DNA of 49,569 nt from Chara braunii (lineage: Eukaryota > Streptophyta > Charophyceae > Charales > Characeae). The translations under genes were made by a program, and so were the position numbers. Below the pieces are notes generated by a model, which did no database searches, was not told where the DNA came from, and was given only the letters and a program-made list of their open reading frames with translations. Below, one piece after another: positions 22,655 to 33,249 of the stretch. The stretch lies in NCBI GenBank assembly GCA_003427395.1, contig BFEA01000730.1, forward strand, positions 282,401 through 331,969, given 5' to 3'. Position 1 is the stretch's first letter, and each line of letters begins with the position of its first letter.

Positions 22655-23414
22655 CTAAATGGTCATGTCGGATATACCGGAAAGACAGTCGTCCCCCAGA
22701 GCCACAAGTGCTTTCTCGCAGACGGATGTCGGTATTCTAAGTCCTGTCACGAATTTGTTTTCATCCGTTTCTTTGCGGAAGTGTCTTCTCCAGGAATAAG
22801 CCACGGTTTCGGCGCGTTACCATTGGTCCTCATCTAAAGTGGAAAGTTTCCACCTCTTCGTCCAAGCGTCGGAGTACCTTTCGTGAAGATCGGACGAGTG
22901 ATCTGTAGGCACCCACCACTGTATACATAAACAACCAAAATTAGGAGAGGAACGGTCGTCAACAACCTCAGACTGTGCTCTATCTACCTAGAATGGGACA
23001 CCTTGAGACAGTTCCTCATCGGGTGGTCTAACTATCACAAAATCACCTTTGTTTATATGGCGCCGAGGGTCGAAGTCCACTTTTGGACGACCCACCCTTG
23101 GTCCTACATATATAAGCGAAGCCTCTGGCGAAGAAGGGTCGGTTTCTTGAACTTCGACCACATTTTTGACTGGTTGTGGCGAAGGTGTGAACATAGATCT
23201 CGGGCTCATCCGCCTCAAGGACATCCTCTTCCTCACCCTCTTCCGGCTCCTTCTTCTTTTGCTCTTGCATCATATTGTCCGCCTCGACAAAGATGGCTTT
23301 CCAGTAAGACAAAGCGTTCCCCCGCTTGTCGACCTCCTCCTTCCTATATGTCTGCCACATATGTCTATATTGTTCGAGAACGTCCAAAAATTTTTGAACA
23401 CTGTCACGAGCCAT
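22655..23414 (-). pseudogene. C-terminal part of a possible DUF7869-type mobile-element protein
   Basis: The minus strand encodes a helical, Glu-rich segment (VQKFLDVLEQYRHMWQTYRK, then NALSYWKAIFVEADNMMQEQ). After a 1-base shift near 23200 come EASLIYVGPRVGRPKVD, KGDFVIVRPPDEE and GVPF. A TAG at 22988-22990 stands where a Trp is expected (PFW). The same frame continues through CLCIQWWVPTD and RYSDAWTKRWKL to a TAA at 22817-22819, then VAYSWRRHFRK. The GDFV-VRP...PFW...WW module is, as I recall it, the kind found at the C-terminal side of this family. The neighbouring family at lower coordinates is unrelated in sequence. Family assignment is inference. Confidence 0.4.
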
Positions 23415-24220
23415 CCGAAAATCCTCTGTAACGACACGGGGAATAACATATGGTTGTGGAGGGGAGGTAGGGCCTGCATACTCTCCATCGACAACCGGTG
23501 TCGGGACAGAAACCCCTGTAAGGGTTTCTGCCCGAGTTTTTCAAGGTCAGACGTTGTCCGACTTTTTGTTGGATTGGGAGACATGATGAGATTGACGTTG
23601 CCAAAGTTTATTCAGACCAAACCTATAAATGAGGGACCTAAAGCCTGATGTCGTTGGCGTAGGACGTCGTTGACATGTGACGTCATCGACGTTTATTCGG
23701 AGCAGCTGGAGTCGGCAGTACGACCGGTCGTCCGCGGTTCTCGACAAGGCCGCAGGGGTGCGTGGTTGTGGAAAGACTAGAGCTAGACATAGTCTACCTA
23801 AAATAGGGTCACGGCGCAGGGGGAAAAGGGAGTTTTATTTTTTTCTGGAACGTGGGGGTTGACTTCGAGCCAGAGGGGGCCGACAGGTCGATGTCGTGGC
23901 CTACCCGTTGGGTGACCCCTAAGCCGTGGATGGGCAGCCATCCACGGGGGAGCGGCAGACAAGGCAGACAAGTGGGGCCTGCTGTGCTACAGGCTGGAAG
24001 GGACTGCTGGGCACAACTCTTCGCAAACAGGAGTTGCTCCTTTTGGAGCTGGCATTTTCATAAGGCATCCGAGCGCGGCTGAACTCGGCCGATCGATCAT
24101 GAGATCTCGTGGCTGAGATCAGCGGCGCGGAGCTAGTATGACCCCTGTGCAAGGATGACACGCACGAATCGAGAACTGGTTCGAGTCTTTTTTTTTGGAT
24201 CCCAACTGGGATTGAACTTG
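23415..24220. other. Intergenic stretch with one palindrome, no supported gene
   Basis: Arms CAGAAACCC (23507-23515) and GGGTTTCTG (23522-23530) form a short palindrome similar in plan to that at 9446-9471. Frames on both strands of 23.4-23.75 kb overlap without distinctive motifs. 23.85-24.1 kb is GC-rich and carries no recognisable product. Confidence 0.4.
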
Positions 24221-24226
24221 GATCTG

Positions 24227-24616
24227 ATCCAGCGGCCTACCTCAGTTGGTAAGGCATGCAAGTAGTATTCAAGAAGTTCTAGGTTCAATCCCCATTGGCC
24301 TCATGTACCTTCCTGGGCAAGCTTGGTGCCCGCCACCTAGAGATATGCCGTTGGTCCCCCCGAGTGGCATTGAGCAGAGACTGCTGATGTTCATAGGGGG
24401 AGGGGACCGGAGGGGAGACACAGTGACTGGCCCAGCCAATAGGCTCGGTCCTGATGCTACGGGCTGACCCCTGGCTGGTATCGCCCACCTGCTGTAGCAG
24501 GTATCGCACCTGCTGGTGGGTGCAGCTCCCGCATGTTCCTTCGTTGGAGGCTTGGGCACGGATGTGGCTGCTATAGGGGTTCCCCGTAATACTATAAGAA
24601 AAAAGAAAAAAAACCA
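24227..24616 (+). mobile_element. tRNA-derived SINE
   Basis: 24231-24300 has a pol III promoter layout: an A-box-like CCTCAGTTGGTAAGGC and, about 35 bases on, a B-box GGTTCAATCCC. GGCC at both ends could pair as an acceptor stem. The body of about 310 bases has no coding potential and ends in an A-rich tail (AAGAAAAAAGAAAAAAAA near 24597-24613). GATCTG occurs immediately before the head (24221-24226) and after the tail (24617-24622), a possible short target-site duplication. Confidence 0.6.
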
Positions 24617-24622
24617 GATCTG

Positions 24623-25580
24623 CATCATATGAGACATGGCTAAAAAGCCACAGGGAGTGACGTGACCGTTGGCTTAGGCCAACGAAGAAAGAAAAAAAAA
24701 AAAGGGGGAGGGAATCAAAACGCCACATGGCGTAAATGGAAGTGACTGGGCCACTTAAGTCCCCAGTGCACTTAAAAGTGCCCGTTCTGAACGGGAGACC
24801 GTTTGCAGGTAGGTCTGTTTTTTCCCTTTTATTTATTTATTTTGTTTTTTTTTAGACTCCTTCTTAGATTTTCTTTCAGATTGTTTTTTTTTCCCCCTCT
24901 TTTCCTTAGCCCCCCCACCCTAACGTCGTGGCAGTGGACAGCTGCGCCCGCGCCCAGGTGCGGGCGCGCAGAGAGGGAGAGAAAGAGAGGGAGAGAAAGA
25001 GAGGGAGAGTGACCTTACCTGGCGGTCGTTGGTTCACGATAGCAGCAGCCAACAGGTAAGTCATGCAAGTCGAGCAACCCCTTTGGCTCTGTGCCCGTTC
25101 ACTTACTGAACAGGCTGCAGAGCGTCGCCTGCACCTGGCACCGTGGGCGTCCGGGTACGGGCGCGTTGGGTAAGAGGGGGAGACCCCTCTGAGCTTGACT
25201 CTAGTCCGACACTGTGAAATGGCTTGGTGAAAGGAGGCAGCTCGTTTTGAAAAACAAGCTGCCCCTTTCAAAAAGAAAAAAAATGAAGAAGAAAGGGGGG
25301 AAAAGTTGTGCACCTGGCTGTGGGTGCAGCACAGGTGCGCACCCTGTGGGATTGGACAGGCAGATGCCTGTTCGAAGTGAACAGGCTCCTGCACATGGCT
25401 GGATTCAGCCAATTTAAGGCCGAATCCGGCCTGAATGACAGACTAGGTGCGGTACCTGAGCCTGCGAGTGGTTTTCTCCACCCAGAGATCAAGTTTCAGC
25501 CCTTGATCGCGATGCAGATCAAGGGCTGAGCTCAGATCCGAGTTTTGGCTGAGGCAAAGTGGCTGCCTCAGCCACTTCTC
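24623..25580. other. Intergenic stretch, no supported gene
   Basis: Short direct and inverted words such as CAGGT-GCGC and CCCGTTC-GAACGGG are present. A purine-rich GAGAGGGAGAGAAAG array lies at 24971-25010. A good splice donor (CAGGTAAGT) is at about 25054. No frame has coding character. Confidence 0.4.
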
Positions 25581-25584
25581 TGGA

Positions 25585-25592
25585 TATAAAAA
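25585..25592 (+). promoter_or_regulatory. TATA box
   Basis: TATAAAAA in a GC-rich context, with a start expected near 25615. The sequence downstream is the GCGG-rich minisatellite region, so it may drive a retroelement or non-coding transcript. A comparable TATATAAG is at 26465-26472. Confidence 0.35.
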
Positions 25593-25974
25593 CAGCCTCC
25601 AACCCCAACAGCCAAGCATTCTTGGCAGCAGTGTTGGGCTCTCACTTGTGAGATTGCTGGCTAGCTGCGGAGAAGTAAGGCGGAGCGGAGCTGCTGGCGG
25701 CGGAGGAGGAGGACTGCAGGAGGAAGGGGAAGGTGGCCATAACTGTAGAATGCAGCCATAGCCGCCGTCTCAGCGAGGAGGAAGGGAGGAGGTGCTGGAG
25801 GTCTGCAGGAAGGGTGAAAGGAGAAGGTGGAGGCTGCCATAACCACCACCTTGGTGAACAGTGGAGCGCAGGGGAGGTGCTGTCCGCGCGGTGCGGCCGC
25901 GACGACAGTAAATGAAGGTGACGAGGGAGCACTGCCAACCCTTTTTGCAGTAACATCGGCCATAGCTGGACCTG

Positions 25975-26250
25975 TGTGGGGAAGGTGCTGCCTGCACGGT
26001 GCGGCGGCAGCAGACTATTTTTGTTGCGGTGTGGGGAAGGTGCTGCCTGCACGGTGCGGCGGCGGCAGACTATTTTTGTTGTGGTGTGGGGAAGGTGCTG
26101 CCTGCACGGTGCGGCGGCGGCAGACTATTTTTGTTGCGGTGCAGGGAAGGTGTTGCCCGTCGGGCATGGTGGCGGCATATATTTTTGGTAGCAAAGCAGA
26201 GAAGGTGCTGCCTGTTCAACGCGGTGTTGGCAGCCATTTTTTATGAGGTA
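25975..26250 (+). repeat. 55-bp GC-rich minisatellite
   Basis: Units start at 25975, 26030 and 26085 and are nearly identical (TGTGGGGAAGGTGCTGCCTG, then CACGGTGCGG and ACTATTTTTGTTG). More diverged units follow from 26140 and about 26193. The 55-base period shifts frame each unit, so the Cys/Gly/Arg-rich frames over it are not a protein-coding design. Confidence 0.9.
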
Positions 26251-26294
26251 CAAGGGTGATGCTGCGCCGCCTTGCGACGAGGGCAACACGTTCA

Positions 26295-26425
26295 GATGGT
26301 AGCGTGAAAGCGCTGCTGAAATTTTGCGGCAACAACGCCGGGTTTGACGCCGGTAGTGCGGAAGCGCTGCTGAAAATTTGCGGCAGCAGCATTGGGTTTG
26401 ACGACGGTGGTGCGGTAGCGCTGCC
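26295..26425 (+). repeat. Direct repeat of about 60 bp, two to three copies
   Basis: GCGCTGCTGAAA-TTTGCGGCA, GGGTTTGACG-CGGT and GTGCGG-A recur near 26311 and 26368, with a third start near 26417. It adjoins the 55-bp minisatellite and shares its GCGG/GCTG-rich style. Confidence 0.7.
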
Positions 26426-26429
26426 AGTT

Positions 26430-28500
26430 TCTCATGGTAGAGGTGGCAATATTTTTACACTGAGTATATAAGGCGGCATTTGGGCATTAGCGCAGGGAAG
26501 GTACCGCGAAGTGGTGGTGCGCTTGAAAGTGGTGTGAGTGCGACGCCGTAGTGGCACAGTGAAATTGGGGGTGTGCACCGGCGACGCTGTCAGATCACTG
26601 GGAGATGATTGGGTGCTGAGAGGGTATCGCGTCAAGCGATCATTCTAGAAAGTAGTGTGGATCGTTTTGCGGGCGACTTATTGTGACGATTGTCTTCTCT
26701 GGAGTGTAATTTTACACGGTCTTCTCGAGTGGGCCGTTTTTTTTTAACTTCATTCAAGGTCAGTTGTTCGACTCAGACCCCTTCACACCTGTGTGAACCC
26801 ACACTTGATTGGCCCTATTCTTTGAATGTTTACTGGATAGGTAGAGAAGACGTGTGTTTGCGTGTGTGAATGAAAGTCTGACGTGAGTGTGAATTGCATT
26901 GTTTTCCTTTGAACTTGTTGTTTGATCTGATATGCAGGTAGGTAGAAGAAAGCTTGAAAACTAGATTAGCCATGTCAATGAAAATGGGGACAGGGTGTTT
27001 GTCTTCTATCTCTTGTTTGCATGTTTGTCACAAGAGAGAAAATCAGTTGACGACGATAAAAGGAACGATCACACAAAAAAAAAAAAATAGAAACTTAATT
27101 GGACATGGACTCGTTCCAGATGTTACCCATTCATTCCCGAATGACCACCTTTGTCTATGCCCGTCTGTCTGAATGTTTTTCTTCTCTGTGATCTTCTTCT
27201 TCGTCTAGGTTCACCTTGACGTCAGGCGATAAGGGGTTGATCGTCTGTTGTGGTAGAGGCGTTTCCTTTCCATAGGAGGCATCTGAGGCGGGGGTTCGTT
27301 GCCTTAGGGGCCGACCCTGTGATCGACTCGGAGTGGACCGCACTGCGGGGGGATACCATGTTGTTGTGGCGGAGCTGGTCCGACTTCTGAGATCCGAGGT
27401 TCACTCGAGCGAGGACGAGGGTATCCCAGACCACCTCCTAGGGGATGGACATGCGCTATTCACGAAAGACGTTAAGTCATTGTCGGCTTACGCTAAGGAG
27501 GACCGTCATAGTTTACCCTTTGTGGCCGTCTTAGGAGCCACAGACGAATGGAGAACTGACGCCATAAGAAGCCCAGTTCGTGTTTTCGTTAGTTATGAGT
27601 GGAGTGCATGTAGGCACCATCTTCGCGGATAGGTTTGCACCATAAGAAGTGCAAGCCTGGGGTCATCAGGCTAGTTGACAGAAGGTAACGACTAAAATGT
27701 TGCTTCGAATGTCTTTGTGTCGGAGGCGGGTACGTCATCATTCATAGAACAACAAGAGTAATTGTTACCCAGAGGCAAGGTGGACCCCGTCTTTGGCGAA
27801 GTGATCAGTGTGTCAGTTGTTCGAGTTGGTCGCTGACTTATATAGGTGGTAGCCGAGTTATTTGCAGATGGCATTCACACCAAAGTTACAGTGGGAGCAT
27901 AGTCATCATTGGTGCGATGACATCCTAGCTTTAATCGAGTACTGGGATTTGTCTGCATTCTTGCTTGCAGTCCGCATGCGGTGGAATGAAATAACTCGGC
28001 AACGCATCTCATCGAGTCGGAAAAAGTCGTGACAGTCCAACCGTCTGACAAGTAGAGTGTAGATACTTTAGTCAGATGTCATTTGAGCTTCGCATCGTGT
28101 ATAAGTCATGCTTTGTCGTTTTGTTGATAAGTGAGGTTCGAAGGCGAGTCAACTTATGTGTCTCGTCGTTGGATGAAAGTCAAATCAACCCTTGTCAAAT
28201 TGATCGGGGCGAGTGGTATGCATGGCTGTATTATATATAAGTTGATCTCAGAATATATGTCAACTTACGTTGACCTGAGTCTTCTTTTGATGTTTAACTT
28301 TTGATTGTCTTTGGAAGAAGGGACTACGATTGATTGAGGTTTTCTTACGCTTGGAATATCACGTCCTAGTTGACCGACGTCGTTCCGATTCCTGGGAGAT
28401 CAGCGCCCCAGGGACGGGCGGCGTTCGGGTCCACTTGGCGTTTAACCATGCGTACCTATGCTACAGCGAACGATCAAACGCCCTCGGTCGGCCTACCTCT
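26430..28500. other. Gene-poor stretch
   Basis: TATATAAG at 26465 is the only promoter-like element in the first part. A 100-codon plus-strand frame at 27333-27632 (with VVVAELVRLLRSEVHSSEDE) has plausible composition but no recognisable domain or good context, so I do not call it a gene. 27650-28500 shows nothing distinctive. Confidence 0.4.
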
Positions 28501-28510
28501 GCAATTGCAT

Positions 28511-28592
28511 TATAAAAGCTTTCGCATGTGGGTCGGTAGCTCGGTAGGGATACGCCCCTAAGGGTGGTGACAGCCCCTTAGGGAAGGTAAGT
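28511..28592 (+). promoter_or_regulatory. TATA box followed by a splice donor: possible non-coding first exon
   Basis: TATAAAAG at 28511-28518 lies 75 bases before AAG|GTAAGT (donor GT at 28587-28588). A start near 28542 would give a short first exon of about 45 bases. That exon contains two self-complementary blocks, CCCCTAAGGG and CCCCTTAGGG. What follows on this strand is antisense to the DUF7869-type pseudogene, so the transcript, if real, might be a retroelement leader or an antisense RNA. Confidence 0.3.
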
Positions 28593-28683
28593 TATGCCCC
28601 GCGAGAACCTTTCCTGTCGTAGGGGACCGCGGGATGTACAGCTGGCGCACTCGGCCGGAGCGGCGAAGGGTCGACGCGGGTTA

Positions 28684-31177
28684 CCGTGTCGTCCCCGAGT
28701 TGTCTCTAAAAAGTTGAAAGCCTAAGTTTCTCCTGCGTGAAGCGGCCGGGAGGGCCCTAGCTCGCGCGGGGGCCGATGCGCTCGACACCGGGAACCAGTG
28801 AACTGGTCTGCCTTCCGGCATCCATTCCGCATCGGTGCAATACTTTTTGTACATTATGACGCGACTACCATCCCGCATGAAGAATTTGAAGAGATGGGGT
28901 TTCGACACACTGACGATGCTTTTGTCGACGTATCGATCCACTACCCAGCGTCAATCGGCAATGTGATCGAGCTCAGTGTACTTCGGCGGTATCTTGTGTG
29001 ACGACTCGATAAGCGAGAACAACTGTTGCATGATGTAAGCATCGTTGTCCTTGAACTTTTTCGAGAAAACACTAAAAGTCACGTCTATGTCGGCATGCGT
29101 GTGGTCAACGAGCATGAACCCCAGTTCGACATCTTCAAAAATCCTGAATTTCACCAGAAGTGAGGTCAAGCACATAAGGTATTGGTTTTTGTTTTCCCTC
29201 TAGCAGTTGTCTGCCTGGATTCGGAGGTGGCATGGCTATTTATATCCCGACGCCTGCAACTCACACAAAGTCCGTATAACGCACGTCATGGTACCATCGG
29301 AACCGTGCATATAGAAAGGCAAATACGTGTAAATATAAATGGATGATTTTCTGCCGTGAGTTCCAACTGCGGTAAGGTTCGTTTTCATCATCATGCCGTG
29401 TCAATGATCCTTGGAGTAATTATACATGCCGATGTGAGGAATGGTTGTCTTTTTCTCATCCATTCCATCCACTATAAGACAGAGGTATTCAGCGAGGTTC
29501 AAAATGGAATGAAGTTTTCAGTCAGCGTAATCCGCACGGTGAGCGACCTGATCTAGTTGATGTTTGCGGTGCTTTTCATCGAAATCCTTACGGTCACAAA
29601 GGCGAAGGGCGTTATCTCTTGCCTGTCTAAGGCGGACGCACTCACCATACTTTGTGAATGAGTTGGATTCGGCAAGGTCAACATGCCACAAGTACTTCCT
29701 CTATATGGAGTAGAAGACTTGCTCCGAAACGACGGTCTGACTCGCTGCTTCCAAGTCCGCCTTGATGGACTCGTAGACAAGGAGCTTCGTAAAATAAGTC
29801 GGGAGCCTGACTTTAGGTCTCTGTGAGGTCCCCTTCACAACCATTTCGTTAGGCATAGCATCTTCATGTTCTTCCACGAACCTTTTCACACGAGCCAGCA
29901 TGGTCACATACTCGGGTCTCGGGTTCAACAATCCCCATCGACCATGTCGGCCACGGACGACCCCGTCTGACTTACACTTGCTATAACGACAGTATGTGTT
30001 TCGATATATCCCTATTATTTTACACCAACTGGTGATGCACACACGGCGGTTGCACTGCACTGGTTCCACTCTTTCCAGACCACCGTTGAGGATAGTGAAA
30101 TTGTCAAGGGTTTGCATCCACCACTCAATCCTGCTTTCGAGGGACATTTTATAATAAGCTTCGCGCACCGGTTTGATATCGTCAATGGTCAAGACCCGAA
30201 GACACTTGTTCTTACAACATTTGTGTGTTGGGACGAACGTAATGTTAGTTTCATTCAATCAACATCGAATGTTCTAACTTTCTAACCGGCCTATATTTTC
30301 GATTATATAACTTATATCTTCTCCTTTCTCCAGGTAGAGGACGAGACAAAACCTGACGAACTGCTTCGGGAGTTAAAGGAAGAGTCGTAGTCGGGGACTG
30401 ATACGCTGCATCTATAAATTCAGATCTGTCAGTGGGAGCGGTCCTCGAAAAATCAGATTGGGAGGACTCAGATAAACTGTAGAAATCTGTGTCTACAAAA
30501 CCAATCTACCAATTTCTCGTTGCACCCGTGACTCTCATCGATTGAGCATGTACGTGGACCTGCGAACTCAACAAACCTAGGGGAGAGTCAAATTTTCTGG
30601 CTTCACATGCAATTCACTTACCTATCTCGGCACTTTCACACGGACGCTCCGTTGCCTGTTCCCGATGAGACCCGTTTCTATCGGACGTACCGCATTGTTC
30701 CCGATCAGATCCGTTTCTATCAGGCGTACCGTAGAAGCCTGTATCCATTAACGGGCGACTGTAGTTAAATGTTGGGGGTTGGGTAACTTCAATGCTTTCA
30801 CACAGTCGACCCGTTGTCCGCATGAGATCTGATCCAGTCGTTTGGGACACACCACAAAAATCTATGTCCACGAACATCAATGCACCGGGAAACGTCTCCA
30901 TATCCCGATTACCCCCACTATCATGGATTAACGCTGTAGATACGCGCTGACCGTCAAGAACGTCGGTAAAGCGAACAAAACGACGCCGACTGGACGTCGT
31001 AGAGGGGCCTGAATGATTTGTCGGGTTCAATATCGAGAACCCCCTTTTCAAATCATGAGGTCGTTCAGAGGGAGCTTTCGGGCTGCTGTCACAAAAACTA
31101 CGTTCTCGAACATCGTTTTCTCCACGTTGTCGTGACGGTGGCGGTGACGTTCCATAGAGGAAGGTTTGGACACCCAT
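28684..31177 (-). pseudogene. DUF7869-type mobile-element-like gene, frame-preserved but with six internal stops
   Basis: From 30258 to 28684 one minus-strand frame encodes CCKNKCLRVLTIDDI, a VCITSWCKIIGI helix, HGRWG, MPNEMVVKG, FTKYGECVRLRQA, then a D-N-C-stop-RENKNQY block and FMLVDHTHADIDVTFSVFSK. The RENKN...GHTH-DID signature is, as I recall, the hallmark of the uncharacterised DUF7869 family; here the Gly of GHTH is Asp. Stops: TAG 29701, TGA 29518, TGA 29401, TAG 29236, TAG 29200 and TGA 28951 (first plus-strand base). Upstream, a 187-codon exon from the ATG at 31177 carries VDIDFCGVS and MDTGFYGTPDRNG repeats and ends at a GTAAGTG donor near 30622. A second exon (about 30510-30260) repeats VDTDFYSLSESSQSD and joins the main frame after a 1-base shift. 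The conserved Asp/His residues would suit a metal-dependent nuclease or transposase fold; that is inference. Confidence 0.5.
30614..31177 (-). CDS. First exon of the DUF7869-type gene: Ser/Thr/Asp-rich repeat region
   Basis: An open 187-codon frame from the ATG at 31177. Its 3' end reads ATAG|GTAAGTG, a near-perfect splice donor, and the stop lies a few bases into the intron. Three loosely repeated blocks share an acidic V/M-D-x-x-F pattern followed by Ser/Asp and Arg-Glu (FVDIDFCGVSQTTGSD, LMDTGFYGTPDRNGSD, GTSDRNGSHRE). The region before is Arg/Ser/Pro-rich. It is probably disordered. It might instead be an independent small gene, but the repeat block recurring in the next exon argues for one transcript. 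Confidence 0.4.
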   Translation of the reverse strand: MGVQTFLYGTSPPPSRQRGENDVRERSFCDSSPKAPSERPHDLKRGFSILNPTNHSGPSTTSSRRRFVRFTDVLDGQRVSTALIHDSGGNRDMETFPGALMFVDIDFCGVSQTTGSDLMRTTGRLCESIEVTQPPTFNYSRPLMDTGFYGTPDRNGSDREQCGTSDRNGSHREQATERPCESAEIGK

Positions 31178-31382
31178 TTGAAGAGACGATTCACACGAAA
31201 ACTATACAACAAGAAAATCACGTCAGCGTATAACGAGGTTAGGGAAAACAAACAAGAGGGAGTAAACTCGCATTTCTAATATTTATCACAAAATAATGAA
31301 ACAACAATATTTGAATCCATTTCGTTTTCTTGGGCTCGTGTAATCTATGTATGTGCGAGTTTTTCGCTCTTTAACCAACCAG

Positions 31383-31650
31383 GACGTTGTGGCACTTCCA
31401 GACCCTGATTTAAAGGTCAAGTGGTCTCACAAATCCGATTCCTCTCCCACTCGTTCTCCTGTGCTAGTTGAAGGACTTTTGTTCCTGATAGTTAGTTTAA
31501 TGTGCAAGTGGTTTGGGACATTGTGGTACTTCCAGACCCTGATTTAAAGGTCAAGTGGTCTCACAAATCCGATTCCTCTCCCACTCGTTCTCCTGTGCTA
31601 GTTGAAGGACTGTTGTTCCTGATAGTTAGTTTAATGTGCAAGTGGTTTAG
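31383..31650. repeat. 133-bp direct repeat, two near-identical copies
   Basis: From GACCCTGATTTAAAGG (31401 and 31534) both copies read on through GGTCTCACAAATCCGATTCC, CCCACTCGTTCTCC, GTTGAAGGACT and GTTAGTTTAATGTGCAAGTG with only scattered differences. This is a recent duplication. Confidence 0.9.
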
Positions 31651-33110
31651 ATAAGTCCGAGTGAACTCGCATTTTTTCTCCGGTGCAAGTTGGTTGTCAC
31701 TCCTGGCGAAGGAAATCCTCTTTATGCAAGAGCACAAGTGCGAATTGACTCAAACCTATTGACCACGCAATACGAAACAGGTTTGTGGTTGTTTCACCAA
31801 CGAATCGACTAGCACATAGAATAAGAGGCGTACTTGCATTAAGGCGAGAGTACATGTGCGAGTCATTCGAGACACCGATTCACCATATACTAAAATTTAA
31901 GAGCGAACAAACTCGCACATAGAGTACGGATGGTGCGTCGCATTTAGGGCAGAGCACAAATGTCAGTTGACTCGGACTTATGCACCATACAATTGGAAAT
32001 AGATTCGTGGTTGGTTCAGCAGCAAATAGACTCGCACATTGAATGCGTAGCATGAAGATCATTTCGACGAGAGTACAAGTGCGAGTTGATTCGAACTTAT
32101 TCACCATACAGTAAGAAATAGGGATCCTGGTTGGTTAAAAAGCGAACAAATTTGCACATACAAAAGTGTGTCGCATTTAAGAGAGATCACAAGTGTGAGT
32201 TCACTCAGACTTATGCCCTGTACAGTTGGAAATAGATTCCTGGTTGGTTCAGCGGCAAATAGACTTGCACATTGAATGTAAGTGCGAGTAGATTCAAACT
32301 TATTCACCATACAATAAGAAATTAGGTTCCTGGTTGGTTCAAGAGCGAATATATTCGCACATAGAAAATGACTACATTTTTTTGGGTCGAGAAAAAGCGT
32401 GAGTTTACTTGAGCATTTCGATTTCGACACTGAGAGTACAAGTGCGAGTTAATTCGGACTTATCCACCATACAGTAAAAAAATTAGGGGCCTGAGAGTAC
32501 AAGTGCGAGTTAATTCGGACTTATCCACCATACAGTAAGAAATTTAGGGGCCTGAGAGTACAAGCGCGAGTTTACTCGAGTATTTCGATTTCGAGACTGA
32601 AAGTATAAATGCGAGTTAATTCGGACTTCTTCATCATACAGTAAGAAATTTAGGGGCGTGAGAGTACAAGTGCGAGTTGATTCACCATACAGTAAGAAAT
32701 TAGGTTCCTGGTTGGTTCAATAGCGAATAAATTCGTACACAGAAAAAAACTTCATTTATTTAGGCCGAGAAGAAGCGCGAGTTTACTCCTCGAGTATTTC
32801 GATTTCGAGACTGAGAGTACAAGTGCGAGTTAATTCAGACTTATCCACTGTACAGTAAGAAATTTAGGGGCCTGGTTGGTTCAAGAGCGAATAAATTCGC
32901 ACTTGAAACGAGCATTTCGATTTTGAAACTGAGAGTACAAGTGCGATTTGATTCGGACTTATTTACCGTATAGTAAGAAATTAGGTTCCTGGTTGGTTGA
33001 AGAGCGAATAAATTTGCACACAGAAAATGACTTCATTTTTTTGGGTGGAGAAGAAGCACAAGTTTACTCGGACTTGTTCACCACACTCATTTCGATTTCG
33101 AAACTCAGGC
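31650..33110. repeat. Degenerate satellite of about 100-190 bp with palindromic 22-mers
   Basis: Recurring modules are GAGAGTACAAGTGCGAGTT-ATTCGGACTTAT, CACCATACAGTAAGAAATTAGG (split here by small variation), CCTGGTTGGTTCAAGAGCGA, ATAAATTCGCACA and ATTTCGATTTCGA-ACTGAGAG. Copies of the first module lie near 32072, 32434, 32495, 32616, 32656, 32814 and 32932. The GTGCGAGTT...TTCGGACTT and GAGCGAATAAATTCGCAC segments are members of the dispersed palindrome family. Confidence 0.8.
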
Positions 33111-33249
33111 ATATGCGACAAGCATTCTTGTACGTAGGCAACTCCAATCCGTGAATCTCACAACTGTAAGCATATCTGACAATTATCTAGTTTATAGGCA
33201 ACTCCAAGCATATCCGGTTGCCATGTCAGTGTACCGTTACGGAATCATT

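Noticed and set aside
25642-26259. Cys/Gly/Arg-rich protein from the GCGG-rich region
   Set aside because: The 55-base period changes frame each unit, and similar-looking frames exist in all registers, so the pattern comes from the repeat.
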